Shown here in pieces: positions 36,516-51,102 of a stretch of DNA of 64,000 nucleotides (position 1 is the first letter of the stretch; each line of letters starts with the position of its first letter). Source of the stretch: Mangifera indica (taxonomy: Eukaryota; Streptophyta; Magnoliopsida; Sapindales; Anacardiaceae); contig NC_058145.1 of assembly GCF_011075055.1 (NCBI RefSeq), positions 13,823,894 to 13,887,893 on the forward strand. Reading direction: 5' to 3'. The translations under genes were made by a program, and so were the position numbers. The notes under the pieces were generated by a model. That model worked only from the letters and a program-made list of their open reading frames with translations, ran no database searches and had not been told where the DNA came from.

Positions 36516-38372
36516 CTAGAAAGTCAAAATTAATATTTAAAACTTCATTCTGTTTTGCACACTAATCAAACTAACTTTCTGGATGTACTTGTACCTGAAT
36601 AGCACTTGCTTTCTACAAAAAATCAAGGATATGTCTACTAGAGATGAAAGCATTTAAGATTTTGATACACTGCGATGATCTATTTCAGTGATTTCATTAT
36701 AATAGATGGGGTCTTAGGTTTTTTGGTTGCGTTTTTAACTGATCTTTAGTCTCCATCATTTAAAATTTTGCTTTTTCAATTGTGGATGATGTATTTTGCA
36801 CATAAGCTTTTGCTCTTTTTTCATTAGACCTCTTATTTCCTGAACTTGTAGGTTGTGTTACACCTTTTTATATTGGTACACTGAAATTTTGTTTTACCTT
36901 TTTCACTTTAGCAAGTTAATTGAAGGAAGCTGTTCAGTTATGTTTTGCATTCCTGAAACATTTAAGTTCTACCATCATTTCAGTTGACCTTGAGATAAGA
37001 GAAATTATTGCCTTTCTCCTTTATTTTGCTTGCATCAATGAAAGCAAATTGGATTTTCATTGATGTTGGATTCCAATGATTGGTTTATTGGTTTATGCAT
37101 GATCTCTTAGGCAAAAGATGAGGAAAAAATATCTAAAATTCATGAAAGATAATATTCTTTAATGACATTTTGAAATAATCCAACTTTTTTGTATTTGCTT
37201 TTTACGTCATTATACTGCAGATTCAATAAGTGTGTATACCAAACTTTAGGTAGAATGTCGGATTGCAACTTGTGCCATTTATTTGCAAACAAGCACTAAT
37301 TGGTCAAATAAGATAAATGCTCTTGCAATTACATTGTAGAGCAAGAACTAGGTATTCTTGTTGAGCATTTTATGTGTAAGAAGTTTTTCACTGCTGTTGG
37401 TTTTCTTTCAACATAATAATAATCGAATATTTAATTACTCTTGAACTATTTCCTCTTATTATTCATTGGAGGCCTTGCCTTGTGTTTGAGGGGTGAGAGC
37501 CTCAGTTTATTTGCTATTAGCATAAGCATGGTGTCAAAAATGCAAATTAAATTTTTTTTTTTAAATGATGTCTTTGTACATTTTGTGATGAATTAAATTA
37601 GCATTTCAAATTTGGAAATGTTAAATTGCCTTTCTTTTATGTTCCCCCATCTTTAGAAGCTTTATATGGCATGGCAGACAACAGTATTAGGTACATGAAC
37701 TCTTTTGTATAGAGTAATAGGTATAACATGACTCACATTGTTTCTTTTCTTGCAAAAGTTCTTATATGAAAACACACTTTTCGTAACGAGCTCATTCTGG
37801 TACTGATTGTAACAATCTGTTTTCACATTGCATGAAGTTGTTCAACATGGACTGAGCATTAATGGTTTGCTTTCGGAATTTTTTTTTTTAAAAAAATCTT
37901 ATACCTATGGGAAGAAAATCTCTTGCATATAGAAGTAGTGCCCTTTTCTTACCAGACAATATGGGATTTTGAAACCGTATCCTTCATTTATTTTGACTGC
38001 TTTATGTTATGAGTTTGGAGTATTTGATCTTGGGTTTTACAAATGTATCATTTATAGGGTTGACCGTCCTCATTTGAGAATTAAGTCCAAGTTATTGGCT
38101 GTTTTGTCCACACTTTCAGGCAAATTTGACTTCTAACCAACTTTTAGAGTTGAAGCCAACCTAAACAGATTTTCTCTACTTAGGTTTATAGTAAGTGTTT
38201 TTCATCTTAACAAAGTTATTTTTGGGTGTTATGCAATCGTTTTTTACCTGAAATGCATTTATTTAATTGATGAAAGCTAAGTTATAAACTCAAAAGGGTT
38301 CAATCGTGACTTGAGTAGGCACAGTGACTAAACCTCACAAGGATGTTAGCTCTTTAACGTGAGAGTTCCTAA

Positions 38373-38896
38373 TGTCCCACATTGGTAAGAAATGAAAATT
38401 TATGTTGGTTTAAGTCTTTGTGTCCCTTTTAACCACATTTATATGTTTTGTGTGAATCATAGTCACGGGAAGTAAACCAAATGTTTAAGTGTGAAGGACC
38501 TTTACATGAAGAATAAGCTGATAATTTTAGCTTAGTTGGATTCTGGCTATAAAGAATGCTTTTTAAGCTAGATCTACCCTATTGTGTGGACAAAATGCCC
38601 AACAATTCAAGCTTAGTTCCCATGTGAGTATGTTTGGCCCTTTAAAGCATAGATATATAAGACTTCATAACCAATTCTTCTAAGGCATATCATAGCATGG
38701 TCAAGATGGATAAGTTAGATGAGGTGAGGATAAATTTACAAAATTCTATATTGCCTGGTTAGAGACAGTCAAGTACGTTATATGTGTAAGAGACCTTTTA
38801 GTGTCAGAGCTTTTGGGTTATGTACTGAAAGCAAAACTGTGTGGGGTTAGACCCAAAATGAATAAATATCATATTATGGTGGGGTGGGTTGTTACA
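38373..38896 (+). mobile_element. LTR remnant followed by a primer-binding site
   Basis: The segment begins TGTCCCACATTGG, a phrase common at the start of plant LTR transcripts, and ends GGGTGGGTTGTTACA. It is followed at once by ATTGGTATCAAAATGGGC, close to the initiator-tRNA-Met primer site TGGTATCAGAGC. Ends TGT...ACA fit an LTR of about 524 bp. No second LTR or internal coding part was recognised. Confidence 0.5.
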
Positions 38897-39853
38897 ATTG
38901 GTATCAAAATGGGCTTATGACTCAATGGTGTGGAGAGACCAAATTTGATGAGGTTACAAGGTCTTGCACCACAACGTTAGGTCACCAGGTCCATTAGTTA
39001 ATTTAATAAGCTTTGGGTCTTTTTAGTGAAGTTGATGTGTTTTGGGTAAAGAAAGGTTGCTTGATAGCACAAAAACAAATTTATGTGGGTCAATAATGCT
39101 TGTGTTAAAAGCAAGTAGACTTTATATCTACTTCACCCTGAACGCATAAATGCCACATTGGTAACTACTACCAAACATGTGTTTAATTTTGAATCACTTA
39201 TAGTCAATTTTCACCTGTGCCGGTTCACTGTGTGTCTGAATTGCTTTTGTAAGGATAAATTGAATTATCATAGATTTATGGAAGTGATTAGTTGTATGTA
39301 TATATTGTTATGAGTAATAATTTGGAATGGAGCTTTGTGTGTTGTCAGTGCACAATATTTGCACCAAATATTCAGGAGATGGGAGGGCCACACGCTTGGC
39401 TGCTTAGTAGTATCTTAGTGGAATGCAATGCAATTTTGTTCATGCCTTTTAGAGCCAGTTTTCTGCAGTCTCCCAAAGAAGTTTCATGTGCAGATGATTG
39501 ATATAAAACTATTATCAGCTGTTATGAGTGCAAATGCTAGGGGCACACGGTATCTATGTAGCTTATTCTAGCTTGTTGAGTTGAGATTTTGATTTGTGGA
39601 TGAAGTTTATCACACCTTTTCATTATATAAGGGAATCTTATATTAATTTTGTACGGCTTTGTTGCATTTTCAGATGGGATATCATTGAGTTGACTCTTTA
39701 ATGCTATTGTTATCATACAATGCAGTATTATGTCGAAAATCATTGCTGTTACATATTGTTTGCTGACAAAATGTTGCTGCATCTTTTCAGGGTCATTCGG
39801 ATTGCAATCTTCCTTTGTTGGTGCTTTTGCATCATTAGGGGCTACTCTCCAAC

Positions 39854-40280
39854 ATGAACAACCAATTTGGTCAAGATCATGTAAGCAATGCAATTTTGTG
39901 ATAATTTGGACAAATGAAATAAAATGGATATTAAAGACCCAATCCTTGTGCAGGATGAAGTAACTGTAGCTGGATTTGAAGTGCCAAACTCACCTGATTC
40001 AAGTTACACTAACTTGCACCCTGGTAGCGAAGACGAGTCTCGCGACCCACCTCTTGTTCCTGCTCATTTGCAACATACCTTACTTAGCCATCCACCAACT
40101 GTGGACACTTCTGAAACTCTCCCCTTGCCTCAGAGTGTGATCTTAAACCATCTTTACATTGAGAATCGAGAGGCCCCACGATCTGTAGTGGCCCTTGGGT
40201 TTACTCATCGCTTCCGGTCCAAATTTGTTACTGTTGTTCTATACAAACCGGTTCCAAGAAGGGGAAGTGGCAGCACCTAA
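39854..40280 (+). CDS. KINB3: SnRK1 kinase regulatory subunit beta-3
   Basis: Role: short plant-specific beta subunit that scaffolds the SnRK1 (SNF1/AMPK-type) energy-sensing kinase. Seen: exon 39854-39880 encodes MNNQFGQDH and stops at a GTAAGC donor; exon 39954-40280 completes the protein, 117 aa in all (family about 115). GFEVPNSPDSSYTNLHPG opens the conserved part. DEXRDPP-type and HLQHTLL blocks follow, and the C-terminal AMPK-beta domain (VILNHLYIENREAP, VVALGFTHRFRSKFVTV, VLYKPVPRRG) fills the rest. The glycogen-binding domain of beta-1 and beta-2 is absent, as expected for beta-3. The leader exon starts at 39791, after a TTTTCAG acceptor, and a large leader intron lies upstream. Confidence 0.95.
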
Positions 40281-42073
40281 CATGCATATAGAAAGAAAAA
40301 AAAAATCCTTGGTAGGTTTGTTTTGCCCCTCTACAATGAAAACCTTGAATGATTAAACCAAATATGAATTAGTTCCTAAGAATATTTATTGGTTCACACC
40401 ATCTTATGATCTCAGTTCTATTTTATGAACTTAAAATACCCATTATGTGCTTGGTAGATTTGGTACACATAAATTTGTCCATTCTTATTTTTGGTCTGTG
40501 GTATTGAAGTTTTTGTTAATAATGAAATCCCAGAAGTTGTTGTCTTTGTGAGTAGTGTAATGCATGATTTTTGAATGCGAGCCTTTTATCTAAGTCACCC
40601 TCCAGCCAGTATTATAACTGATTTAATGAACAGTGAGTTTTCCTGAATAAAAATGTCACAAAGCTTTTCTTTATGTGTTGATGAGTGTATGAAGCTTCTC
40701 ACATGTTGCAATGGCAGCTTCTGATTACATTATTTCTGTTGTTTATCACCAAATCAAAACTTATTTTCAAGGAACTTACCCCGGGATTCATTCTTTCCTA
40801 ATTATATCTTTAAGCAATTCATTCATCGGCTTAACTTGGTAAAGAGTCTGTTTCATTTGTCATCTTACATTAAAAATGTATAAAAGGTCCATTTCATTTG
40901 TCATTCTACCAAAAAAAAAAAAAAGTGTAAAAATTCTATTTAATTTGTCATTCTATAGTTCACTACCAAAAATATTTATATAAACTAAATTTCTAGTTCT
41001 TCTCCTTCCTCGATCCTTTTTCTTTTTTGGCAAAAATTTGACCATATTCATGAAAAAGCAATATTATGCGCGTTTATTTTGAATATATATTTATATGTAT
41101 TATTATATGATTGAGTATTAATTTATTATTAGTTCAAAGTTATTTACTCACATAATAATATATATTAAATATGTATTTATTTATATACTTAAAATGAGAC
41201 GCATAGTTTTATTGATTCATTAAATTAATAGTCCTAAGATTGTTGCGGTCTATATTATAGCATAACTAAGGTAATAAAACTAAAGACTTATCTAGTAAAC
41301 CTTCTAATGCATTTAGTGCTCAAGTTCTAGCCGGTCATTCTTCTGTGTAAGATATCAACTGTATCTTTTTAAAAATTGGTCATATTTTCCTTTGGCCAGT
41401 TTGTCAAAATAGACATCATTTTCAAGATTTATTCTATTAGACAAGTGCGGCTAGTAAGTATGTATATGTTGAGGTTGAAAATACTCAAATCATGATCTTT
41501 AAGCGTAGATGTCCGTTAATTAATTATCCCTCGCATTAAAAATTCTAATAATTATATAATTTATATTGAATTCTCAACTCAAATCATTATTCATGAAATG
41601 TATTAAATTATCTTTATTAATTAGGTTAAACTTATTTATAAATTCTTAAACCATCATTAATGTTAGTGCACATTTGTGTATTTTTATACATACACTTCAA
41701 CAACAAACTTAGTAGCAAAATTTTAAATATCTTCATTATTAATTTTGTTAAAAAAGGTAAATAATTACAAATAATCGTAAATCTTATGAATAAATATATA
41801 TTTTTAAAGATATAATTAGATCTATAAATAATATTTTATTATTTTATTATATAATAATATATAATTTATATATTTAATTATATGTTCAAAAGTACATAAA
41901 CGTCGCGGACAAAAATGGAAGAGGCTCAGTGCGACTCACAGGCATCATCACTTGTTTCGTAGTAGTTTAAAAGAGCACCCACCTCAACAACTCAGCACTC
42001 ACCACCGCACCTCCAAAGACTCTTTTGCTCGTATTCATTCATGTCTGCATCACCGCTCAGCTACTCACGAGCT
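40281..42073. other. Intergenic DNA, 1.8 kb
   Basis: KINB3 3' untranslated region, then AT-rich DNA with no gene. It includes one AT-rich palindromic repeat (see 41085-41225). Confidence 0.4.
41085..41225. repeat. Short AT-rich repeat, related to the copy in the UGT intron
   Basis: It contains ATTATATGATTGAGTATTAA, AGTTCAAAGTTATTTACTCA and ATACTTAAAATGAG followed by ATAGTTTTATTG. The same order of similar phrases occurs at 59090-59200. Confidence 0.4.
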
Positions 42074-42080
42074 TATTTAA
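42074..42080 (+). promoter_or_regulatory. TATA-like box of the secreted-peptide gene
   Basis: TATTTAA, 83 bp before the ATG at 42163. It lies downstream of the earlier in-frame ATG at 42025, so that ATG should not be in the mRNA. Confidence 0.5.
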
Positions 42081-42162
42081 GTCCCCTTTTGTTTCTTCTC
42101 AACTCAAATTGTCCCATAAAACCCGGTCCCTTCTCTCAAAACTCAACCAACTTCCAAAAAAT

Positions 42163-42465
42163 ATGCCAATCAAAAGCAGCTTTTACCTTATGATAATATT
42201 CTATGTCCTCTTCTTGCTGAGTTCTTGGGAAGTTTCCATGGCCGGACGTAGCATCCCGTCGAGTGTTCCGAGCACGATGAGGCCTTTATTGGAAGATTAC
42301 ATAAAAGTGAAGCCTCTGTCATCGACCAAGCACCGGGTTTTCAACGGGAAAGAAGTGAAAAATTGCTTGCCTAAAGGGTATAGGCATGCGTCAGCTCCAA
42401 GCCGGAATGTGAATTCTCGAGTTTTTGGTACATGTTCAAATAAAGCAAGCTCCAGGAAACATTGA
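42163..42465 (+). CDS. Small secreted peptide precursor with IDA-like core
   Basis: Seen: 100 aa, one exon. Residues 1-27 form a clear signal peptide (hydrophobic IIFYVLFLLS, cleavage likely after MA). A variable middle follows, then NCLPKGYRHASAPSRNVN at about 67-84 and a basic end SSRKH. The block LPKG-x4-SAPSR-x-x-N lines up with the active core of IDA and IDA-like peptides (LPKGVPIPPSAPSKRHN), ligands of HAESA-type receptor kinases in organ shedding and root emergence. Differences: the Pro-rich PIPP is replaced by YRHA, and two Cys (68 and 91) flank the core, which IDA lacks. I therefore call it IDA-like only by motif; another peptide family is possible. The start at 42163 is chosen because the longer frame begins before the TATA box and lacks a signal peptide. 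Confidence 0.7.
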   Translation: MPIKSSFYLMIIFYVLFLLSSWEVSMAGRSIPSSVPSTMRPLLEDYIKVKPLSSTKHRVFNGKEVKNCLPKGYRHASAPSRNVNSRVFGTCSNKASSRKH

Positions 42466-43250
42466 AGACGAATAAATTAAGTTAATTTTTTTGTAAATGG
42501 TGATGATGGAAATTGAAGTTTCTCTTCGGGAACCATATTACTTATGTCATCAGCCCGTTGAAGAATGAGAGGTGAAAAGCATGTGATTTTGAACCCAACT
42601 AATTTATTAGCCCAACTGGCCTCATTGCTTGCTATTTCACCCAATTCTGTTGGCTCCTACCAAATTTAAACTGCTACATTACACATTAAGATTAAATTCA
42701 ATTTTGTACCATTTTTAATGGGGATTAACCGTCAGCCAATTATCTTGTTCTAAGCTAAAAAATATGGTCAGATTTTACATAAAAAGAGATCCCATTAAAC
42801 CTATCCCAAATATATATTTCCAACTGAATCATCCCAAACATGCACAAAATGAATAACACCACATCCGTATACAAGGAAACTCATAATCACATGAACAAGC
42901 TCAAGCCAAGGCTGAAGATGGGCATTATCTTTAGCCATGCATTCCACTTCACAATAATTTATGAGGAAACTCCACGGTATAACTTTCAAAATACTTTGCA
43001 AACTAACAGCAGGAGAGGCGTCATGAACTTCTAATTTTTCATCATCAGTTTAATCCATGAATAAAACAAATAACACTTAACAACTGGAAACTACATGTTA
43101 ATTGTAGCAAATGAAACAGCACTAACTGGAAAACCTAGTTTCCATACTGAAAGAGACTACAGGTTCCGTATCTTGTAAACAAAATAATAGCTTAAGACAA
43201 ATTTCATGTAAATGAGGAATTTTCTTTTGGTAGGACACTTGAATAAAACC
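42466..43250. other. Convergent spacer between the peptide gene and CDC48
   Basis: The 3' untranslated regions of both genes meet here. Small frames at 42801-43034 have no motif. Confidence 0.45.
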
Positions 43251-43252
43251 AC

Positions 43253-47333
<4,081 letters not shown>

Positions 47334-47420
47334 GGTTGTTTAGAGAACGTGAGAGACGATAGAGATCGAGCGAGGAAAATCAGAGAAAAAAAACGGTGAA
47401 GTAATGGAGGTGAGGTTGGG

Positions 47421-47428
47421 CTTTTATA
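47421..47428 (-). promoter_or_regulatory. TATA box of CDC48
   Basis: The minus strand reads CTATAAAAG about 88 bp before the CDC48 start codon, leaving a leader of about 55-60 nt. Confidence 0.65.
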
Positions 47429-47434
47429 GCCTGT

Positions 47435-48526
47435 CTTCTTGTTTCTCAAGAAAACAATTCACTACACGCTGATTGGTCCTTTCAATTTCTCGTGGTAGTT
47501 AGTTAGGAAATAGCAACCCTACTCTCATTGGTCCTTAATTATATAAGAATTAGACTTTTAATTTAAAATATATTTTTTACCCTTTTTACGTTTATCTGTT
47601 CGTAATTGATTAAAATAACTATATATTTTGTGGGAATTTATATAAATAATCTCCGATTCAACATTTATCTATTGCAGCCTTTAGATTAAAGTCAGACAAA
47701 ATTACCCCCTATGTATAAACTGACTTTTAAATAAACTAGTTTATTTTGATTTATGAGTTTTCCTAATTAAATTGAATAGACAGTTTAAATTTTTTTTTAA
47801 TTAAAGTAAATCATTTTAGATTTTAAATCAAATTTAAAAAATATGATTTAATATAATTTAGATTATAGAGTAAATTTATTTAAAACATTCAAATTTAAAC
47901 ATATATTATCTAACAAAATTAAATAATTATTATTTTACAGAATATAATATAAATATATAAAATAAATATACAATATATATGTAAAAAAAAATTGTAAAAT
48001 AAATATGAAAAAATAAATTATATATCTATTTGTTTATTGAATATTTCTATTAAATATAATTATATATATGTATATATATAAAATTTACGGTTTAGTTTAA
48101 TTTGAAAATTATTTAAATTATAACTTAAACTAATAATTATTTTTAAAAAATTTATCAATAAAAATCAAACTGTTTTACAAATCATACTAAATCAAACAGT
48201 AATTTTTAATCAATTTTATTTGATTTTACTATTTGAACCAAATTATACATAATTCTATCAATTTAAATTCATATCAAAACTTGCATATCTCAAATATATT
48301 TATTGTTGTAGCACATATAATTTATTTGACCCTTATTTGTTGTAACACCCCCTCCAATTGTATACCTCTTTAGTTGTTCCTTTACGAAGAACTTAGAAGA
48401 TTCATATTTTAAAATTGTAAGATGATATAGAATTTTATATATTTCTACAACTTTAAATCTTTGCATAAAATATAAAACATATTTATTTTGAAAAAAACTA
48501 AAATTTTATCTTATTTCATTTTTTAG
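47435..48526. other. AT-rich DNA upstream of CDC48
   Basis: The proximal part is the CDC48 promoter. The rest is AT-rich with no gene or clear repeat. Confidence 0.4.
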
Positions 48527-48535
48527 TTAAAAAAA

Positions 48536-49335
48536 GGCCAAACGACTATTTCCCACCCAAGGTTTAGCGTTTTCTCAAATGTCCCCCTTTAACTATGGGA
48601 ACACCAAACACCCACCCATGGCCGGTTAGATTTAACCAAACCCTAATGGTGGTAGGGGTAAAATCGTCATTTTTGCTATAATATTAAAAATAAACTAAAA
48701 TAGAATCTAATTTTGCCCCCCTAAACTTTAAAAACTAAAATTTTCCCCCAGCCTAAGTTTTAAAAAATTGCAGTTTCACCCTAGGGTTTGGTTTTGAAAT
48801 CTCCGGCGACCGTTCTGGCTCCATTGCCGACAGTCTCTCCCTCCTGAAGCAGCCTCTCCTTCCGGCGAATGCTTTCCTCCCATTTGGAGGCTCGATCGGC
48901 GTCGAAAACAGGAAGAGGGACGAAGAACTTCGTCGGGGAAGACGAAGTTCTTCGTCTCCCCAGACGAAGACGAAGACGACGGCTTCGTCTTCGTCTGGGG
49001 AGACAAAGAACTTCGTCTTCCCCGACGAAGTTCTTCATCCCCCTTCCCGTTTTCAACGCTGATCGAGCCTCCAAATGAGACCGTCGGCAACGGAGCCGGA
49101 ACGGTCCTCGGAGATTTCAAAACCAAACCTTAGGGTGAAATTACAATTTTTTAAAACTTAGGCTGGGGGAAAATTTTAGTTTTCAAAGTTTAGGGGGGCA
49201 AAAGGAGATAAAATTTTTAGGCGTTAGGGTTTGGTTAAATCTAACCGGCCATGGGGGGGTGTTTGGTGTTTCTATAGTTAAAGGGGGGATATTTGAGAAA
49301 ACGCTAAACCTTGGGTGGGAACTAGTCGTTTGGCC
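48536..49335. mobile_element. Mutator-type foldback element, GGCCAAACGACT family, 800 bp
   Basis: Seen: the left end GGCCAAACGACTATTTCCC and the right end read inward, GGCCAAACGACTAGTTCCC, begin two arms that pair along nearly the whole element (for example AACCGGCCATGG facing CCATGGCCGGTT). The centre near 48965 is a GC-rich palindrome of GAAGAC/GTCTTC units. The flanks are the identical 9-bp repeats TTAAAAAAA (48527-48535 and 49336-49344). The arms agree more closely than those of the copy at 19271-20032, so this insertion looks younger. No transposase. The open frames inside come from the arms. Confidence 0.85.
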
Positions 49336-49344
49336 TTAAAAAAA

Positions 49345-49990
49345 TAAACAATTTTTCTTATCAAAAGTTTTAAAAGCTATATTTTTTTTGTTCTTATAGT
49401 TTGAATTTTTTATGTCACCACCTTCCGACAATCACTCTAAGAAAGTTATTTGTCGATCTTTCCACCACCTTCATATAGTTTTCCGATATAAAAACTATTC
49501 GGATAATACTCAAATTCAAATGTTTCCCCTTTCTTATAATCAAACACAATATTAAAACAAACAAACAAAAGCATATTTATGTGACGAAGGATTTGTTTCT
49601 TTATTTCTTTAACTATTTGCTTTCTTTCTAGTGGGTTGCAGGTTTTCCTCTCAATTATTATAAAATGGATCGCAGTCCAATCAATAATTTGGATTTCCGA
49701 ATGTTTCAAATTAACCTGTCCCACACGCTTTTTTCATTCAGCAATTGAATTACAGGGTCATATTTTCTTTTGAAACAATTAATAAATTAATAATTAGCCA
49801 TAAAAGGACAGGTTGAGTTGGCAAGCAAGTCTTAGGAAGATTTAATTAAGAATTAAAGCAAAAGACAAAAACAAAGAAAAGATAAAGTCTAGATGCCCGC
49901 GAAAAAAGGCAAAACCCGGCAAATTCGGGTCAAATCATCCACTTTCATTATTTTTATTTATTTGTTTATTCATGTTTACGCCTCCTACCT
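49345..49990. other. Spacer and promoter region of ABCG3
   Basis: No gene was seen. The minus-strand frame 49446-49724 has no recognisable domain. The last 150 bp are the likely ABCG3 promoter. Confidence 0.4.
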
Positions 49991-49995
49991 TGTGT

Positions 49996-50002
49996 TATAT
50001 AT
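49996..50002 (+). promoter_or_regulatory. TATA box of ABCG3
   Basis: TATATAT in GTTATATATTATTAG, about 30 bp before a plausible start of the untranslated first exon (ending at 50095). Confidence 0.5.
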
Positions 50003-51102
50003 TATTAGGCTTTGCTTCACTCCCCTTCACTTCACTTACACACACAAGCAGACATTTCTCTCCTCTGGCAGCTTAACTCAAAAGCTCAGATCCAGGTTGG
50101 TCTTTGTTTCTTCTTATTACCCTTTTCTTCAAGCTAGTTCGGTTAAGTTATCAACTTTTGTTGTCTCTTTAGTTTCCCAGAAAAAAACAAAATAACTAAG
50201 GGAAAGAGCTGAGATTTCAAGTGTTGAGTTTGGTGTTTGTTTGTTATTTTTAAAGGAAAAGAGTCTTTCTTTAGTTGAACTGAATGGGGTATTTGTTCAA
50301 TTCATAGTGAGAGTTTTTAATTTTTTTGGGTTATAGTTTCGATTTTCTGATTCGTTCTCTCCAAAACATGTGTGGTGTTTTGAATTGTGTAAAGGGGAGT
50401 AAATGGATTTCTGTTTTGGCTGTCGGTTTGATATTAGTTGAATGTGTGCTAGTCAGACAGCTGGATTACGTTGATGGGTTTTGGCGGCTTTTAAAAGAGT
50501 TTGTGTTGGTTGCTGACGTAACTGAAAATGATATTTATCTTTTCAAACATTAATGAAAACGAGTATTTAACTTGAGATTTTATATATTGGTTTATGTGTT
50601 CTTGATTGTTATTGTAATTGAAATTGGAATTGGAGTAATAGCAACCGAATTCTTCTTATAATATGTTTTGTATTTCTGATCTACTGTAGATAAAGTGGAA
50701 TTCTAAATTAGTTTCTATATCTTTATTATTTACTTTTCTGTTTCTGTCTTATTTCGTTTGGAAAAGGTTACTCAGTTTTTTTGTCTATAGTCTTGAAATT
50801 AAATAGTTAGTTTTCATTGAACTTATTGACAGCTCATTTAATAATTATCAATAATATGGTTTACGCTTCATTCTTTCTATTCTCAGCAATGTAACATATG
50901 CCTTTAACTGGAAACAGTTGCTGCAGACATCTGTGCTTATAAAATTCTCAGTTTGATTTTAAACATATCTTAATTTCATTCCTTGTAAAGTTAATGCAGG
51001 ACTGGAAATCTTATGGATGACATGGTGTAACAAGGATAAGTATCCTGATCACAGTAGAATTGAATTTTCTAAAATTTGAGGTTCTGAAGATAAGCTATAG
51101 GA

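Larger units (their letters stand above)
34507..39790 (+). other. Apparent 5' leader intron of KINB3, about 5.3 kb
   Basis: A good donor (CACACAG then GTAAGTC at 34507) follows a leader-like segment with no long frame. The next acceptor joined to the KINB3 start exon is TTTTCAG at 39790. The interval carries a hAT-like element (35795-36515) and an LTR remnant (about 38373-38896), and no coding exon. Whether one intron or several span it needs transcripts. Confidence 0.4.

Noticed and set aside
42025..42162. N-terminal extension of the secreted-peptide frame
   Set aside because: It starts upstream of the TATA box and would bury the signal peptide.
48776..49126. Overlapping frames of 69-116 codons on both strands, Ser/Arg/Lys-rich
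   Set aside because: They are mirror images made by the palindromic arms of the element at 48536-49335; no start context, no homology.
49893..50195. 100-codon frame ahead of ABCG3
   Set aside because: It runs across the TATA box, the untranslated first exon and into the leader intron.
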